DNA of 64,000 nt from Ryuthela nishihirai (taxonomy: Eukaryota; Arthropoda; Arachnida; Araneae; Heptathelidae): assembly GCA_038380435.1 (NCBI GenBank), contig JAWZYU010000020.1, forward strand, positions 38,844,307 to 38,908,306, given 5' to 3'. Shown here one piece after another: positions 10,486 through 20,820 of this stretch. Position 1 is the stretch's first letter. The number at the start of each line of letters is the position of its first letter. A program made the position numbers and the translations under genes. A model generated the notes under the pieces. That model searched no databases. It had not been told where the DNA came from and saw only the letters and a program-made list of their open reading frames with translations.

Positions 10486-11985
10486 AACACAAAACTAATT
10501 TTTTGCATTTATCTCTTAAAGCAAAAATTAAGTTTTACCATCCCACTGAGGGTAAGAGAGGAAATTATTGTTGCCAATGCAAACTTTTCCACCAAAATTT
10601 CAAATTTCTATTGTAAATAGATCTTTTGCAAAATTCGTTTAAATTTTCGCACTTTTCAAATTTTACAACCCCTAGAGTGTGCTATTGGAAAATTCACAAA
10701 GTGCTATTGGTAATTTCTCATCGATACCTATCCAACGCTAAAACCTAAAATAATTTCTAATTCATCTCTGAAAGCAAATATGTTGAATGTCTACTGATAG
10801 ACAGACAGGCTACAATATGAAATCGGTTTTTTTAAACGAACTAATTCCTTTTAGTCATTTATTTTATGTGACGAAAAGCCAAATATCGTGATTTTCTATT
10901 ACTCTTCAAAAATAAATAATATTAGGATTTATTAATACACTTAAAAATTAACATCATTAACTAAATTCAGTACAACCATTTTCCTTTTGGAGATACTAAT
11001 ATCCTAACATCTTCTAACTCAACTCACTGATGGTAAGGTGGAATAAGTCTTGAAATGTTTTTGAAAAATGATAAAATATTATTCGGAAAATTACCTTCAT
11101 TTAGTGATCATTATGCAACACACCACATTCTATTTCCATTCCTGTGTTCTGATATTATTCGACCGCAGCTGAACGACTTAAATATTTCTAAACATCTTCT
11201 AACACCATCGCTGGTTACGAACCGTTTAGCAAAAAGATTTTGGTAATTAGCAACCAACGACTAACTGGAGTACACAAGATAATTTAAAGCGCCAAAACTA
11301 TTTTCCCACAATGAAAGATTCAACAGAACGAATCGAATCTTTTTTTGAATTCTAATTCCTCCGCGAGGAGCCTTTTCTCCACGCTCCAAACGCCGCGCGT
11401 GCTGTCTAAATTCGCAATGATTGAAAGGTAAACAGAGATTAAGTTAAAACCCTTCTCGTCTTCCAAAATGGAGCGTTTTTAAAAAGCGTTCAGGAATGTG
11501 ACGTGCGTTGGTTCTGTCTCCGCCCAAAAGAGTAACAGCAGGGGATCCTTTAATGACGCATAAATCTAAATTAAGTGTTCTTGTTTGGAACTTTAATAAT
11601 ACATTAAATTTCGGACCGCACTTTTCGGATAAAGCCAGTTTTGCCTCATAATGAGACCGACTGTTGAATGCAAGGATAGAAAGTGTAATTACCGTCGGGT
11701 CGGTATCCGACTCTCAGGAGTTGCATCAAGAGGTGTTAGGCAGAGAAGTTGCTAAATACGTCATGATTAGTTGTAATGGAAGGTCAGCCGTTTCCTAACT
11801 GCGCCTTTGGGATGAGGGATAAACTGATAATTATAACCCAAGTGAAACTCATTCTTCTTTGGTAGCTTTTGAGACTCGGATTAGATCGGTTATGCTCGGA
11901 AAATCACGGACCCATATTTTGGTTTCGCAATGTGAACACATTTCTTCCTCAGGTGTGGGCGTGTTCGTCTAAATGCTGTTGCCTT
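10486..11985. other. Unassigned sequence, locally GC-richer
   Basis: No repeat ends or long open frames. 11350-11720 is less AT-rich (CCGCGAGGAGCC, CGCCGCGCGTGCTG, GGACCGCACTTTTCGG) and could hold unrecognised host regulatory DNA; this is a composition remark only. Confidence 0.35.
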
Positions 11986-12220
11986 CAGGAAAGAGTTTGT
12001 GTTACCTATTTTTAGAAACATGAAGCTTTGAGAAATTGTATCTCTGTGTTATTTAAACATAAAAAAACTATGTAACTGTCACTGCTCGAGTTCATACGGA
12101 AGCATTCTGAAAAGAGTTTGTGTCACCTACTTTTAGACAGGTCAAGCCTTGAGAAATTTTGGCTTGTGTTTTAATTTAAATATAAAAAAAACCTACATCT
12201 GTAACTGTTTGAGTCTCAAC
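11986..12220. repeat. Diverged ~120-bp tandem duplication
   Basis: AAGAGTTTGTGTTACCTA at about 11991 and AAGAGTTTGTGTCACCTA at about 12111 begin two parallel blocks. Each continues with a TTTTTAGA, AGC-TTGAGAAATT and TGTAACTG series in the same order. Confidence 0.75.
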
Positions 12221-12245
12221 TGTGTCATAGCTATATATGCCATCG

Positions 12246-12442
12246 CCGTCCCGTGGCCGAGTGGTTAGCACGCTTGGCTACTAATCTAAGGGACCTGGGT
12301 TCGAGCCCCGGATTTAGGCATGGATGTGTGTGTCGTTTTTCTGCTGAGGTCCTGCCATCCTCTCAGATCTCCTACTGTGGCATATAAACTGTCAGACCTC
12401 TGTGGCAAGCAGCTGCTTGAGGGGGTATTTATTTTATTTATT
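12246..12442 (+). mobile_element. SINE-B with 14-bp TSD
   Basis: tRNA-like head, body, and 3' end CAAGCAGCTGCTTGAGGGGG followed by TTTA repeats. Perfect flanks TATATATGCCATCG at 12232-12245 and 12443-12456. The body lacks the ACAGGCTCCTG segment present in other copies. Confidence 0.95.
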
Positions 12443-12450
12443 TATATATG

Positions 12451-12545
12451 CCATCGGTTAGACAGGAGACACCGACGGGTTTGGAAAGGCCATCGGTTGG
12501 CGGTTGGGACGTAAAGCCGCGTCCAACCATAACCCAACACAATAC
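12451..12545 (+). mobile_element. SINE-A fragment
   Basis: GGAGACACCGACGGGTTTGG and GGTTGGGACGTAAAGCC match the SINE-A centre, followed directly by AACCCAACACAA, so most of the 3' half is deleted. SINE-B inserted at its left edge. Confidence 0.6.
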
Positions 12546-13478
12546 AACAACTGCTAGCAGTTTTATTTTAATACATGATACGTGTAGATGATTGTCAAAT
12601 AATGATTCAAAACGAAAAATTTATTATTGTAAAACGTATTGTCGAGCAATAACGATGACTAATTGCATGCTTGCAAGATTTCTACTCTTTTTAATCAATA
12701 AAGGTGAATTTGTATATGTTTACATCGTCATCGGTCTGAGACAATTAAAATTACCTTTATTGTTTATAAATGTAATTATTACCTTTAAAGCTGTTTAAAC
12801 ACTCTAATTTGTACAGTCAAATGTGGAAAATCTTTTGGGATTTTGCTTAAATTATGAATAAAGATAGGACTGATAAGTGAGACATGGTAAGCATTCAAGA
12901 TGTTTTATTTTATCGTAATTATAATAATATAAACGATCGTAGAGAAGTAGTGCAGAAATCGTGTTGAATCGAATGATCAATTGTGTTAGTCGAAAACTAG
13001 CCTTACACTAAAAATCGTGTTAAACCGAAATAAGTTAGTAGAGTTCGTGTCAGTCGGGGACTGGGTATATAACCAAATAAATAATAATCACTTTATTCTA
13101 TTTTAATTTTTAAAATATTACATCGCAACGAATTTAAAATCAATTTTTTTAATAGAAACGACAAGAAGAAAAATACTAAAAAACTAAATGAAAAAAACAA
13201 AACAAATATTTTTGGTATCTGCAAAAGAGTTACAAGAGTCTAACATTCTCTTTACGTAATGAATAGGTTACATGCAAAAAATAAGTATGCAATATTTCTG
13301 AATAGCTGAAAAAATGATTTTAGTACCATTAAACAAAAAAAATTCAGAATTATCCCACATATTTAAATATTCGTTTAGTTTATGCTTAAATAAAGTTTTA
13401 TTGTTTAGGTTTCTGACATCATTGGGTAATGAATAAAACGCTTTTGGAGCTATATTGAAAATATATTTCTGACAGGTA
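12546..13478. other. Unassigned AT-rich sequence
   Basis: No supported repeat. Open frames at 12592-12798 (+) and 13268-13489 (-) are short, AT-driven and unrecognised. Confidence 0.4.
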
Positions 13479-13847
13479 CAGTCGCTCAAAAAAATATCCG
13501 AATACTATGGTTGATTACAGAATTCAGAAAATATATCTGGTAACGATTTTTTTTAGAAATTAGCGAGCCAGATCACTAATTTCTAAAAAAAAATTCTGTA
13601 ATCTACCGTCCCATGGCCGAGTGGTTAGCGCGCTTGGCTGCAAATCTAAGGGACCTGGGTTCGAGCCCCGGGTAAGGCATGGATGTATGTGCTTTTTCTG
13701 CTGAGGTCCTACCATCTTCTCAGACCTTCTACTGTGGCATATAAACTGACAGGCTCCTGTCAGACCTCGGTGGCAAGCAGCTGCTTGAGGGGGTATTTAT
13801 TTATTTATTAATCTACCATAGTGTCCGGATTTTTTTTTGAGCGAGTG
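13479..13847. mobile_element. Palindromic MITE, copy 1, split by SINE-B
   Basis: Left end CAGTCGCTCAAAAAAATATC after a TA; right end inverted CACTCGCTCAAAAAAAAATCC. The inner arms mirror each other (GTAACGATTTTTTTTAGAAAT against ATTTCTAAAAAAAAATT), but this copy lacks the central segment of copies 2 and 3. A SINE-B sits in the right arm at 13608-13808. TA flanks and terminal CAGT fit the Tc1/mariner superfamily. Confidence 0.85.
13608..13808 (+). mobile_element. SINE-B with 9-bp TSD, inside a MITE
   Basis: Near-consensus copy from CGTCCCATGGCCGAGTGG to a TTTATTTATT tail. Flanked by TAATCTACC at 13599-13607 and 13809-13817. The target lies in the right arm of the palindromic MITE, so SINE-B was active after the MITE. 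Confidence 0.95.
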
Positions 13848-14179
13848 TATTTTTATTAACCTTCGGGACAACATATAAATTGTCATACAGCTAAAGACAT
13901 GCTTTTGGGAATCTTTCATCGAAGGTACGGGATCAATATCAGCTAATGGAATCAATCACAAGTGTATAACGGAATCAGTTAGAAGTATAATGGAAGGAAT
14001 CAGAAGTATATGGTAATGTAAACAGAAATCTAAAGGTAGCAAATAGTAATGTAAAGGAATTCTAACAGAAGTATGAAAGAAACGTTCACAAATATATGAG
14101 AATGCTAATAGAAATACAAGGGAAGGTTAACGGAAGTATAATAGAAGCAGTTAGAAATATAAGAGACATAACCGAAAGT

Positions 14180-14330
14180 CCGGGTAAGGCATGGATGTAT
14201 GTGTCGTTTTTCTGCTGAGGTCTGCCATCCTCTCAGATCTTCTACTATGGCATATAAACTGACAGGCTCCTGTCAGACCTCTGTGGCAAGCAGCTGCTTG
14301 AGGGGGTATTTATTTATTTTTATTTTATAA
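14180..14330 (+). mobile_element. SINE-B, 5'-truncated
   Basis: Begins in the B-box region (CCGGGTAAGGCATGGATG) and runs to GCAGCTGCTTGAGGGGG plus TTTA repeats. The tRNA-like head is missing and no target duplication was identified. Confidence 0.85.
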
Positions 14331-14462
14331 AAAAATGCTAACAGAACGGTAAGGGATGCAATCACAAGTATAAGGGAATGCTAACAAAAGTCTATTTATT
14401 TATTTTTTTATACACCTAACAACCAAAGAGAAGTGATTAGTAATAAGAGAAGTGATGAAGAG

Positions 14463-14707
14463 TTGGGTTGGGTTGATTTACCTCTGAGCGGCACTTTTTT
14501 GCACACCATGGGCCAAATGACCAAGTCACATGGACCCCGAAGGCTCAGAGAAGGTTGGGGGAGGGGACCCACTGGAACAGCTGTTGGGAGACAGATGGTA
14601 GCCTCCCGTCAAGGCCATCCAGCGTGTTCTTTAACGTGCACAGGGTATGGCTTTCCCATACACGGGGCCACGGCTTAAGTCCCATCCGACGGTCGGCGGC
14701 CTTTCCA
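14463..14707 (-). mobile_element. SINE-A, 5'-truncated with 13-bp TSD
   Basis: Starts (element sense) near the GGAAAGGCCG segment and runs to the CCCAA tail; the tRNA-like head and leader are absent. Perfect flanks AAGTGATGAAGAG at 14450-14462 and 14708-14720 show it inserted in this truncated form, as incomplete target-primed reverse transcription would give. Confidence 0.95.
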
Positions 14708-15284
14708 AAGTGATGAAGAGCATAAGGGAATTAATCAAAAGTAAAAGGTAATTAATAAGTAGAAGAGAGTTAATATGAAGTATAAGGGAAACAACCAGAA
14801 CCATAAAATGATACTAACAGTAGTGCAAAGGAAAGCAATTAGAAACTAAAGGAATGCCAACATAGGTATAAGGGAAACAATCAGAAGTATAGCTAATAGA
14901 CGTCTAAGAGAAGCAATCAGTAATATAAGGGAAGTTATCAATTGTATAGGAGAATTAATAAGTATAAGGAGTCAGTAAGAAGTATAAGGGAAGAAATCAG
15001 AAGTATAAGAGAATATTTACAGAAGTATAAGGGAAACAATAAGTAATATAAAAAGAGTCCTAAGAGAAATATATGGGGAAAAATCAGTAATGTAAGGAAA
15101 TTCTAAGAGAAGTATAAGAGAACAATCAGGACTGTAAAGTGTAACAACAGAAATATATGGGAAGCAATCAGAAGTATAAGGATATACTAAAAGGAATTTA
15201 AAGGGAAACAATCTAAAGTATAAGGATATGCTAACAAGAGTCTTAGGGAAGTAATCACAGATATAAACGTAGCAATAAATAGTA

Positions 15285-15498
15285 CAGTCGCTCAAAAAAG
15301 TATCCGAACGCTATGGTTGATTACAGAATTCAGAAAAAATATCTGACAACGATTTTTTTAGAAATTAGTGATCTGGCAACCTTCGTGTCACGTGACACGA
15401 AGGTTGCCAGATCACTAATTTCTAAAAAAATCGTTGTCAGATATTTTTTCTGAATTCTGTAATCAACCATAGCGTTCGGATACTTTTTTGAGTGACTG
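15285..15498. mobile_element. Palindromic MITE, copy 2 (214 bp, intact)
   Basis: Flanked by TA on both sides. Terminal CAGTCGCTCAAAAAAGTATC and its inverse. The whole element is one near-perfect palindrome centred on GTGTCACGTGACAC at about 15391. The same peptide-like frame reads on both strands because of the symmetry; it is not a gene. Confidence 0.95.
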
Positions 15499-15762
15499 TA
15501 CAAGGGAATCAATAAGCATAAAAGAGTCAACAAAAAGTGTTTGGGAAGCAATCAAAAGAATAAGGGAATGCTAACAGAAGTATAAGAGAAGAAATTATAT
15601 GATAAATAACCAAGAATAATGAATTTATTCGTAGTGACTTAAAATGTATCCACTGATTGACGTTTTAGTCGAGATATTTTCGTAACTAATTTATATCGGA
15701 ATGATGTTCTACTTTATCACCAGTGTTGCTTTCAGAAATTCTCTCTTTCGAACTTTCTCACC

Positions 15763-16030
15763 ATGTCTCCGAGGAGGAGCATCAGCTTAAGAGAGAAGTT
15801 AGACACTCAGCACGACTTGTGTCAGCGAACTCTTGACACGTCCCTTTGCGTTTATCGTATTCGAGGCTGGGAGGACGTCTCCCCTGTCGCAGCCAGGCCG
15901 GCAATTCCATCGAACGCAGTGTCACCGACTAAGCCTAAACTTGACAGACCTCAAGCCTGGCATTCTCAGTGACCGGCTATCGCGCACAATGGGTTGCCGC
16001 AGCTGATGGTGACGTCATCGGTCTGCTGCC
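15763..16030 (+). other. GC-richer unique island with a CRE-like site
   Basis: Markedly less AT-rich than its surroundings. An open frame from 15763 to 15972 starts in a good context (TCACCATGTC) and gives a 69-residue basic peptide I do not recognise. TGACGTCA, a perfect CRE/ATF palindrome, lies at 16010-16017. Could be promoter-proximal DNA or a first exon; unproven. Confidence 0.25.
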
Positions 16031-16499
16031 ATTGACTTGCCTATGGGATGATTCTTGGAATGCCGAATCGCTCGCGGATGGACTTGGCGGTTTCTCTTAA
16101 GTTATGCGCATTCCGAGTGGATAGTGAAGGCAATTTCTGTTCTCGCGCTGATTCAGTGGAATATTGCATTTTGCTTCGTTAACGTTAGCTTAAAGAGGTA
16201 TGCATGGATATGGATATTCGTCGCATTTCTTAAGGGAGGCTTGGAATTGTAAATTTTGGATTTTTAACTGCGAACCTCGTAGCCATTTATGTTCTGCGGA
16301 GGATAAATTCTCGAATTCAGCAGACAAAATACAAAATGTGATGCTATTATAAGGACTACAAAACGTGGGGATAATTTCTTTATGTTCCGTAGAGGATGTT
16401 AGGAGTAAGGATTAGGCTTTTTAAAAATAGTTTTATGAAGGGGGGGGGGGATAAATTGTTTCTGAAATCCGGGATGTCATCAAAACGCTTTTCCACTGA
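16031..16499. other. Unassigned sequence
   Basis: No recognisable element. Contains a G homopolymer at about 16440-16450. Confidence 0.4.
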
Positions 16500-16511
16500 A
16501 TTTCAAAAGAG

Positions 16512-16911
16512 GTTGGGTTCGGTTGTTTTACCTCTGAGCGGCACTTTTTTGCACACCATGGGCTAAATGGCCGGGTCGGGAGGATCCCGACGGCTCAGAA
16601 AAGGTTGGGGGAGGGGACCTAGTGGAACAGCTGTTGGGAGACAGATGGTAGCCTTCCGTTAAAGCCATCCAGCATGTTCTTTAACGTGCACAGGGTATGG
16701 CTCTTCCGCACACGGGGCCACAGCTTAACGTCCCATCCGACGGATGGCGGCCTTTCGAAGCCCATCGGTGTCCCCTACTGACCGTGGGCAGGGCGGGGAG
16801 TTTTGCGGTGATAAATCTCATTGCTGACCCAGCTGGGACTCGAAGCTCGTAATCTGTCCTGCTGGACAGATTACGAGTCTGGCACGCTACCGACTGAGCC
16901 ACCCCCGCCCT
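16512..16911 (-). mobile_element. SINE-A, full length with 12-bp TSD
   Basis: Minus-strand copy flanked by ATTTCAAAAGAG at 16500-16511 and 16912-16923. In the tRNA-like head the anticodon-arm region has been locally rearranged: CTCGTAATCTGTCC is followed by an inverted GGACAGATTACGAG, a small hairpin not seen in other copies. Confidence 0.95.
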
Positions 16912-17247
16912 ATTTCAAAAGAGATGTTCCTGTTTTAAATAATAACATAGCAAGATATATAGAAATTTCATTTACATACGGTGTATATGTGGTGAACAAG
17001 GTTCGATCTAGGAAGAAGGGGGGGATTTCCTCTTGGAAAAATTATAGTAACTGAAACGGCGGGGAAAGTGTTAAACTTAAATTTGTTATACATTTTTTTT
17101 AAATCTTTCAAAGACCACGGAAATGGAAGTAAACCTTTTCTATACCGGAACGCCTTTCCGGCCTGATATTATTCTCTCTTTCTTTAGTACTTAACCCCTC
17201 TCCATCCTTATTTTAAATTCTTACTGCTGGTACACTACTCAGAACAA

Positions 17248-17590
17248 TTAGGCTTGGATTGTTTTATCTCTGAGAGGCATTTGTTTGCGCATAACAGACT
17301 AAACGGTAAAGTCATAAGGGTTTCAAAGGTTCAGAACAAGTAGGTAGAGGTTTCACTGGACAACTATCGGTTGACAGCTGGAAGCATTCCGCCAGAGCAA
17401 GTCATTTTTTTTAATGATTTAAGAGTATGTCTTTCCTGTCTATGGAACAATGGCTTAAACTTCCAATCTAAGGACATCGGACTTTTCAAACTCGTCGGTG
17501 TCCTATTTCTCAACAAGGACAAAGCTGAGTTATCGGCAAAACCCACACACAAGACATAGAGAATAATCGAGAATGGGAACATCAAGCTTT
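17248..17590 (-). mobile_element. SINE-A, old copy
   Basis: Recognisable 3'-end complement (GTTTTATCTCTGAGAGGCAT), CATAAGGGTTTCAAAGGTTC and CTCGTCGGTGTCC in order. The head is strongly decayed. Confidence 0.65.
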
Positions 17591-17639
17591 GATCCTGGCT
17601 TTAGGTATTAAGAAATGCCAACTGTACCAATCCCTCCCA

Positions 17640-18390
17640 GCCCCCCCCCCCCCCCCCCCCCCGATAGGGGACCACCTTGACGTGATCCAACGTGGTGGTG
17701 GTGGTGGTGGTGGGGGGGGGGGGGCTGAATGGTGCCTCTGTGAAGTAGGGTCACGGTCCATTGTTTCCTCATTTGCACGATGGGATGTGGCCTTTGGTGG
17801 CAGAGCTGGTTGGGGGCCCGCGGACTGGTAAGAGAGTCTCCAGACTAGTAGGCTTACTGACCTGACTCAGGGAAGTTGAAAGTTCACAGCCCCGATGGAG
17901 GGGCTGTGGCTGAGAGTACTGCTGACCGGGCTTGGTGGGACCCGGTCCAGTGGGCTCATCGGTGCAGCCTCAGTGAAGTTGGGGTACAGACTGCTTCTAG
18001 AGGGCAGCTGGTGCGTGGCACTATGGAGAGGACGAAGTTGAAGGCTCGCGACTGGGAGTGGGGACCCCCGGTTGACGGGCTTATCGATGGAAAAGCCAGA
18101 CTAAGAGTCTCCACCCCGGGAGCCGAATCAATTTGGTTCTATATACCATCTTTGTGGCTAACCGGGGAACAGATTAAATTTAGGTTTTGACCGATGGATG
18201 AGCCTTCCTTCTATAGGATTGCTCGCCATAGGTAGCCGTGGATGAGCTGTGTCCATGTGGCACTGTCTTGACCCGGCGTAGGTAGTTGTGATCATGGCAT
18301 TCTCTCCATAGTTGGTGTGCAGTCAATGTGTTGCGGTACAACTGGGACTTGCCTTTAACTAATGTATAATGTACCAATTCCTCTATCGAA
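17640..18390. other. GC-rich insert, possible LINE 5' region
   Basis: After a ~20-base C run, sequence turns abruptly GC-rich: GGGGACCACCTTGACGTG, a GGT repeat merging into a G run, then motifs such as AGTCTCCAGACTAGTAGGC, CACAGCCCCGATGGAGGG and CAGCCTCAGTGAAG. GC falls again by about 18390. No open frame is convincing. The style resembles a transposon 5' UTR, but this is a guess. Confidence 0.35.
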
Positions 18391-18436
18391 ACAATTAGGA
18401 ATAATGCCTTTGTTATGACAATGTGTAGACAAATAA

Positions 18437-18560
18437 GGCCGGATCGGGGAGGGGGGAAGCAGGTAGACTTTGCTACCCCCTCTTTAACAATGCTGGTAAT
18501 CCGAATGGAGGCGGAAAAATAATTAATCGCGAGAAAATGTTACTGGTAATGAAAAACATC
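18437..18560 (+). repeat. Unclassified dispersed repeat U, copy 3
   Basis: CCGGATCGGGGAGGGGGGAAG, then AATGCTGGTAATCCGAATGG, AGGCGGAAAAATAATTAAT. Direct counterpart of 3834-3935. Confidence 0.6.
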
Positions 18561-18686
18561 TTAATTTTTGGAAAATGCGTCTTTCATATTTAAAGAATTA
18601 TGCAAATTAGAAAACTAAGAAATGGCATCATTCCATGTCAATATGTCTTTAAAAGCGACGAAAGAAATGCATTTTTATGGAATTAT

Positions 18687-18838
18687 GTCGCATGGCCGAG
18701 TGGTTAGCGTGCTTGGTTGTTAATCGAAGTAGCCTAGGTTCCAGCCCCGGGTAAGGCATGGATGTTTGTATCTTGTTTCTCCTTAGTTCTTGTCAGACCT
18801 CTGTGGCAAGTGGCTATTTGGGAGGGTTTTTTATTATC
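18687..18838 (+). mobile_element. SINE-B, old copy with internal deletion
   Basis: A box (GGCCGAGTGGTTAGCGTGC) and degraded B box, then a shortened body and CTGTCAGACC-like 3' end GTGGCAAGTGGC. An inverted SINE-B starts 13 bases downstream. Confidence 0.75.
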
Positions 18839-18851
18839 AAATGAAAAATAA

Positions 18852-19011
18852 AAAAAATATAAATACCCCCTCAAGCAACTGCTTGCCACAGAGGTCTGAC
18901 AGGAGCCTGTCAGTTTATATGCCAAAGTAGAAGATCTGAGAGGATGCCAGGACCTCAGCAGAAAAACGACACATACATCCATGCCTTACCCGGGGCTCGA
19001 ACCCAGGTACA
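18852..19011 (-). mobile_element. SINE-B, 5'-truncated
   Basis: Minus-strand copy with TTTA-tail complement (AAATATAAATACCCCCTC) at the left, running to the B box (GGCTCGAACCCAGG). The A box is missing. With 18687-18838 it forms a tail-to-tail inverted pair. Confidence 0.9.
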
Positions 19012-19479
19012 ATTCATTTAATAACGGTTGAATAAAATGATAAATAATTAGGCGCATATCAACTTTGGTGTTTAGAATTTGCTCGCTGTTCCAGTTTACA
19101 TATTCTTGAAATAATGATTTTTGTTGAAATTAAGATTTGCACAGAGCTGATTGAGAAATGTAATTCTACCAGTATGTTTTTAAAACAAAAATATATTTTA
19201 TTTCAAAGATGTAGTAATTTGAATGCGTCTTGACATTCACATAACAGATGCATTATAACCCTAATTATTCTGAAGAATGTATAACAGAATTTCCCAAATT
19301 GGGATTATCGGGTTCCTGCACGTTACCAGTCTAAACTGATATTTTTCACATTCCCCCTTGGTCATTCCGAGGTCACTTTTTACGACCCTTAGCCAACCTC
19401 TGTCCCTAGGTTGATCACTTTAGTGTTATTAACATTTCCAAAGTTTAAGGCGTTTTAAGACAAACTACATTAACAGAGG

Positions 19480-19604
19480 TAAGTTTCAAGATAACGTAAA
19501 AAAGAGCATCGAAACTTAAAGAGTGGCTTAGACGATCTTTCGGGAATTATTGTGTTTGGGAATATTTCTTCTGTGGCTTGTCAGTATTAAAGCTATTTCT
19601 TCTG
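19480..19604 (+). repeat. Dispersed repeat V, copy 1
   Basis: AAAAAAGAGCATCGAAACTT, GAGTGGCTTAGACGATCTTT and GGGAATTATTGTGTTT match, inverted, 24200-24290. It continues into TTCTGTGGCTTGTCAGTATT, which is the reverse complement of the 31-bp array at 26060-26765, so one family appears to join both. Confidence 0.7.
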
Positions 19605-19609
19605 TGGAT

Positions 19610-20120
19610 GGGGCGGGGGTGGCTCAGTCGGTAGCGCTCCAGGCTTGCAAATTGTAGTTCCCAGGTTCGAGTTCCAGCTGGGTCAGCGTTGAGATTTATC
19701 ACCGCAAAATTCTCTGCCCTTCCCACGGTCAATAAGGGACACCGATGGGCTTGGAAAGGCCGCCGTCCGTCGAATGAGACGTTAAGCCGTGACTCCGTGT
19801 GTGGAACCTTCTCTGAGACTTCGGAGTCCATGTGACATGGTCATTTAGCCCATGGTATGCAAAAAAGAATAGCCGTCTCATGGCCGAGAGGTTAGCGCGC
19901 TTGGCTACTGATCTAAGGGACCTGGGTTCGAGCCCCGGTTAAGGCATGGATGTGTCGTTTTTCTGCTGAGGTCCTGCCATCTTCTCAGACTTTCTACTGT
20001 GGCATATAAACTGACAGGCTCCTGTCAGACCTCTGTGGCAAGCAGCTGCTTGAGGGGGGAATTTATTTTATTTATTTATGCAAAAAAGTGCCGATCAGAG
20101 GTAAAACAACCCAACCCAAC
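19610..20120 (+). mobile_element. SINE-A, internally deleted, interrupted by SINE-B
   Basis: Plus-strand copy with intact A and B boxes. The segment between GTGTGTGGAACC and the CTTCTCTGAG motif is deleted. A SINE-B (19868-20076) splits the 3' end within ATGCAAAAAAGTGCC. Ends in CAACCCAACCCAAC. Confidence 0.9.
19868..20076 (+). mobile_element. SINE-B with 12-bp TSD, inside SINE-A
   Basis: Near-consensus copy flanked by TATGCAAAAAAG at 19856-19867 and 20077-20088. The target is the A-run near the SINE-A 3' end. Confidence 0.95.
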
Positions 20121-20122
20121 AG

Positions 20123-20808
20123 AGGTAACCTGAAAACAAATTAGAGAATTTCGATACAAATGCTTCAACTTCAAAGTTGGAGCCTATGCAGTTGGTTAAG
20201 GAACATGTTCCAGCTTGTTTTGAACCCACTTCCGTTATTAGTAATGGTTTTAAAAGATCCCAGAAAATTTGAAAGCGTTAGTAACGCTAAAACGATCGCA
20301 TCGCTTTCTCTGTGTCCGTACCTTTACAGGAACGAAATAACAAAGTCTTCAGTCACTGTCATTAGTCGTCGAAAGTGTGTTCAGAAGCTCCTACAAATCG
20401 AAGTTCCTTCCTATCATGGTTCAGGCTTTGAAACCTCCGGGCACTGAGAGCAACAGCTGAATCTCTGCACGTTAACCGTAACTGTAGCTAATGCGGCCGA
20501 GTGTGCAAACGTGATTAAATTTTAATTATTTCAATTGTTATTAAATCTTAATGGCTTTATACCAGTCGATGTTGACAGTCAAGAGAGATGTGTATACACT
20601 GTTATTAATTAGTGATTGCCATCTTACGTTGCTTGCCGTTTACATATCGATTCATTACTGATTGTAAACTTTGCTATGTGTTGCAGAAGATTTGTTGCCA
20701 AATGTTAAGATAATACAGTGTCTAGACAAAAAAAAAAGGTCGTAGTGAACAGTTCGAAATTCTGCACCTTTTAGTAAAAAGATTTTTTATGGATCGCAAA
20801 ACTTCCTG
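20123..20808. other. Unassigned sequence
   Basis: No element recognised. An open frame at 20160-20447 (+, 95 residues) has no domain I know and no splice or promoter context that I can support. Confidence 0.4.
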
Positions 20809-20820
20809 CTCACAGTTAGT

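Larger units (their letters stand above)
13930..15600. repeat. Degenerate AAGTATAAGGGAA array, interrupted three times
   Basis: Loose tandem units AGTATAAGGGAA plus GCAATCAGA or TGCTAACAGA with irregular 20-36 bp spacing. Inserted in it are a SINE-B fragment (14180-14330), a SINE-A (14463-14707) and a palindromic MITE (15285-15498). Confidence 0.8.

Noticed and set aside
15017..15295. Minus-strand 92-codon hydrophobic frame
   Set aside because: Derived from the degenerate AAGTATAAGGGAA array; no start context or recognisable domain.
19620..19690. tRNA gene calls at SINE heads (also at 12246, 13608, 58919 and others)
   Set aside because: A and B boxes are present, but each head continues into SINE-A or SINE-B body and tail, with TSDs around the whole unit. 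These are SINE promoters, not tRNA genes.
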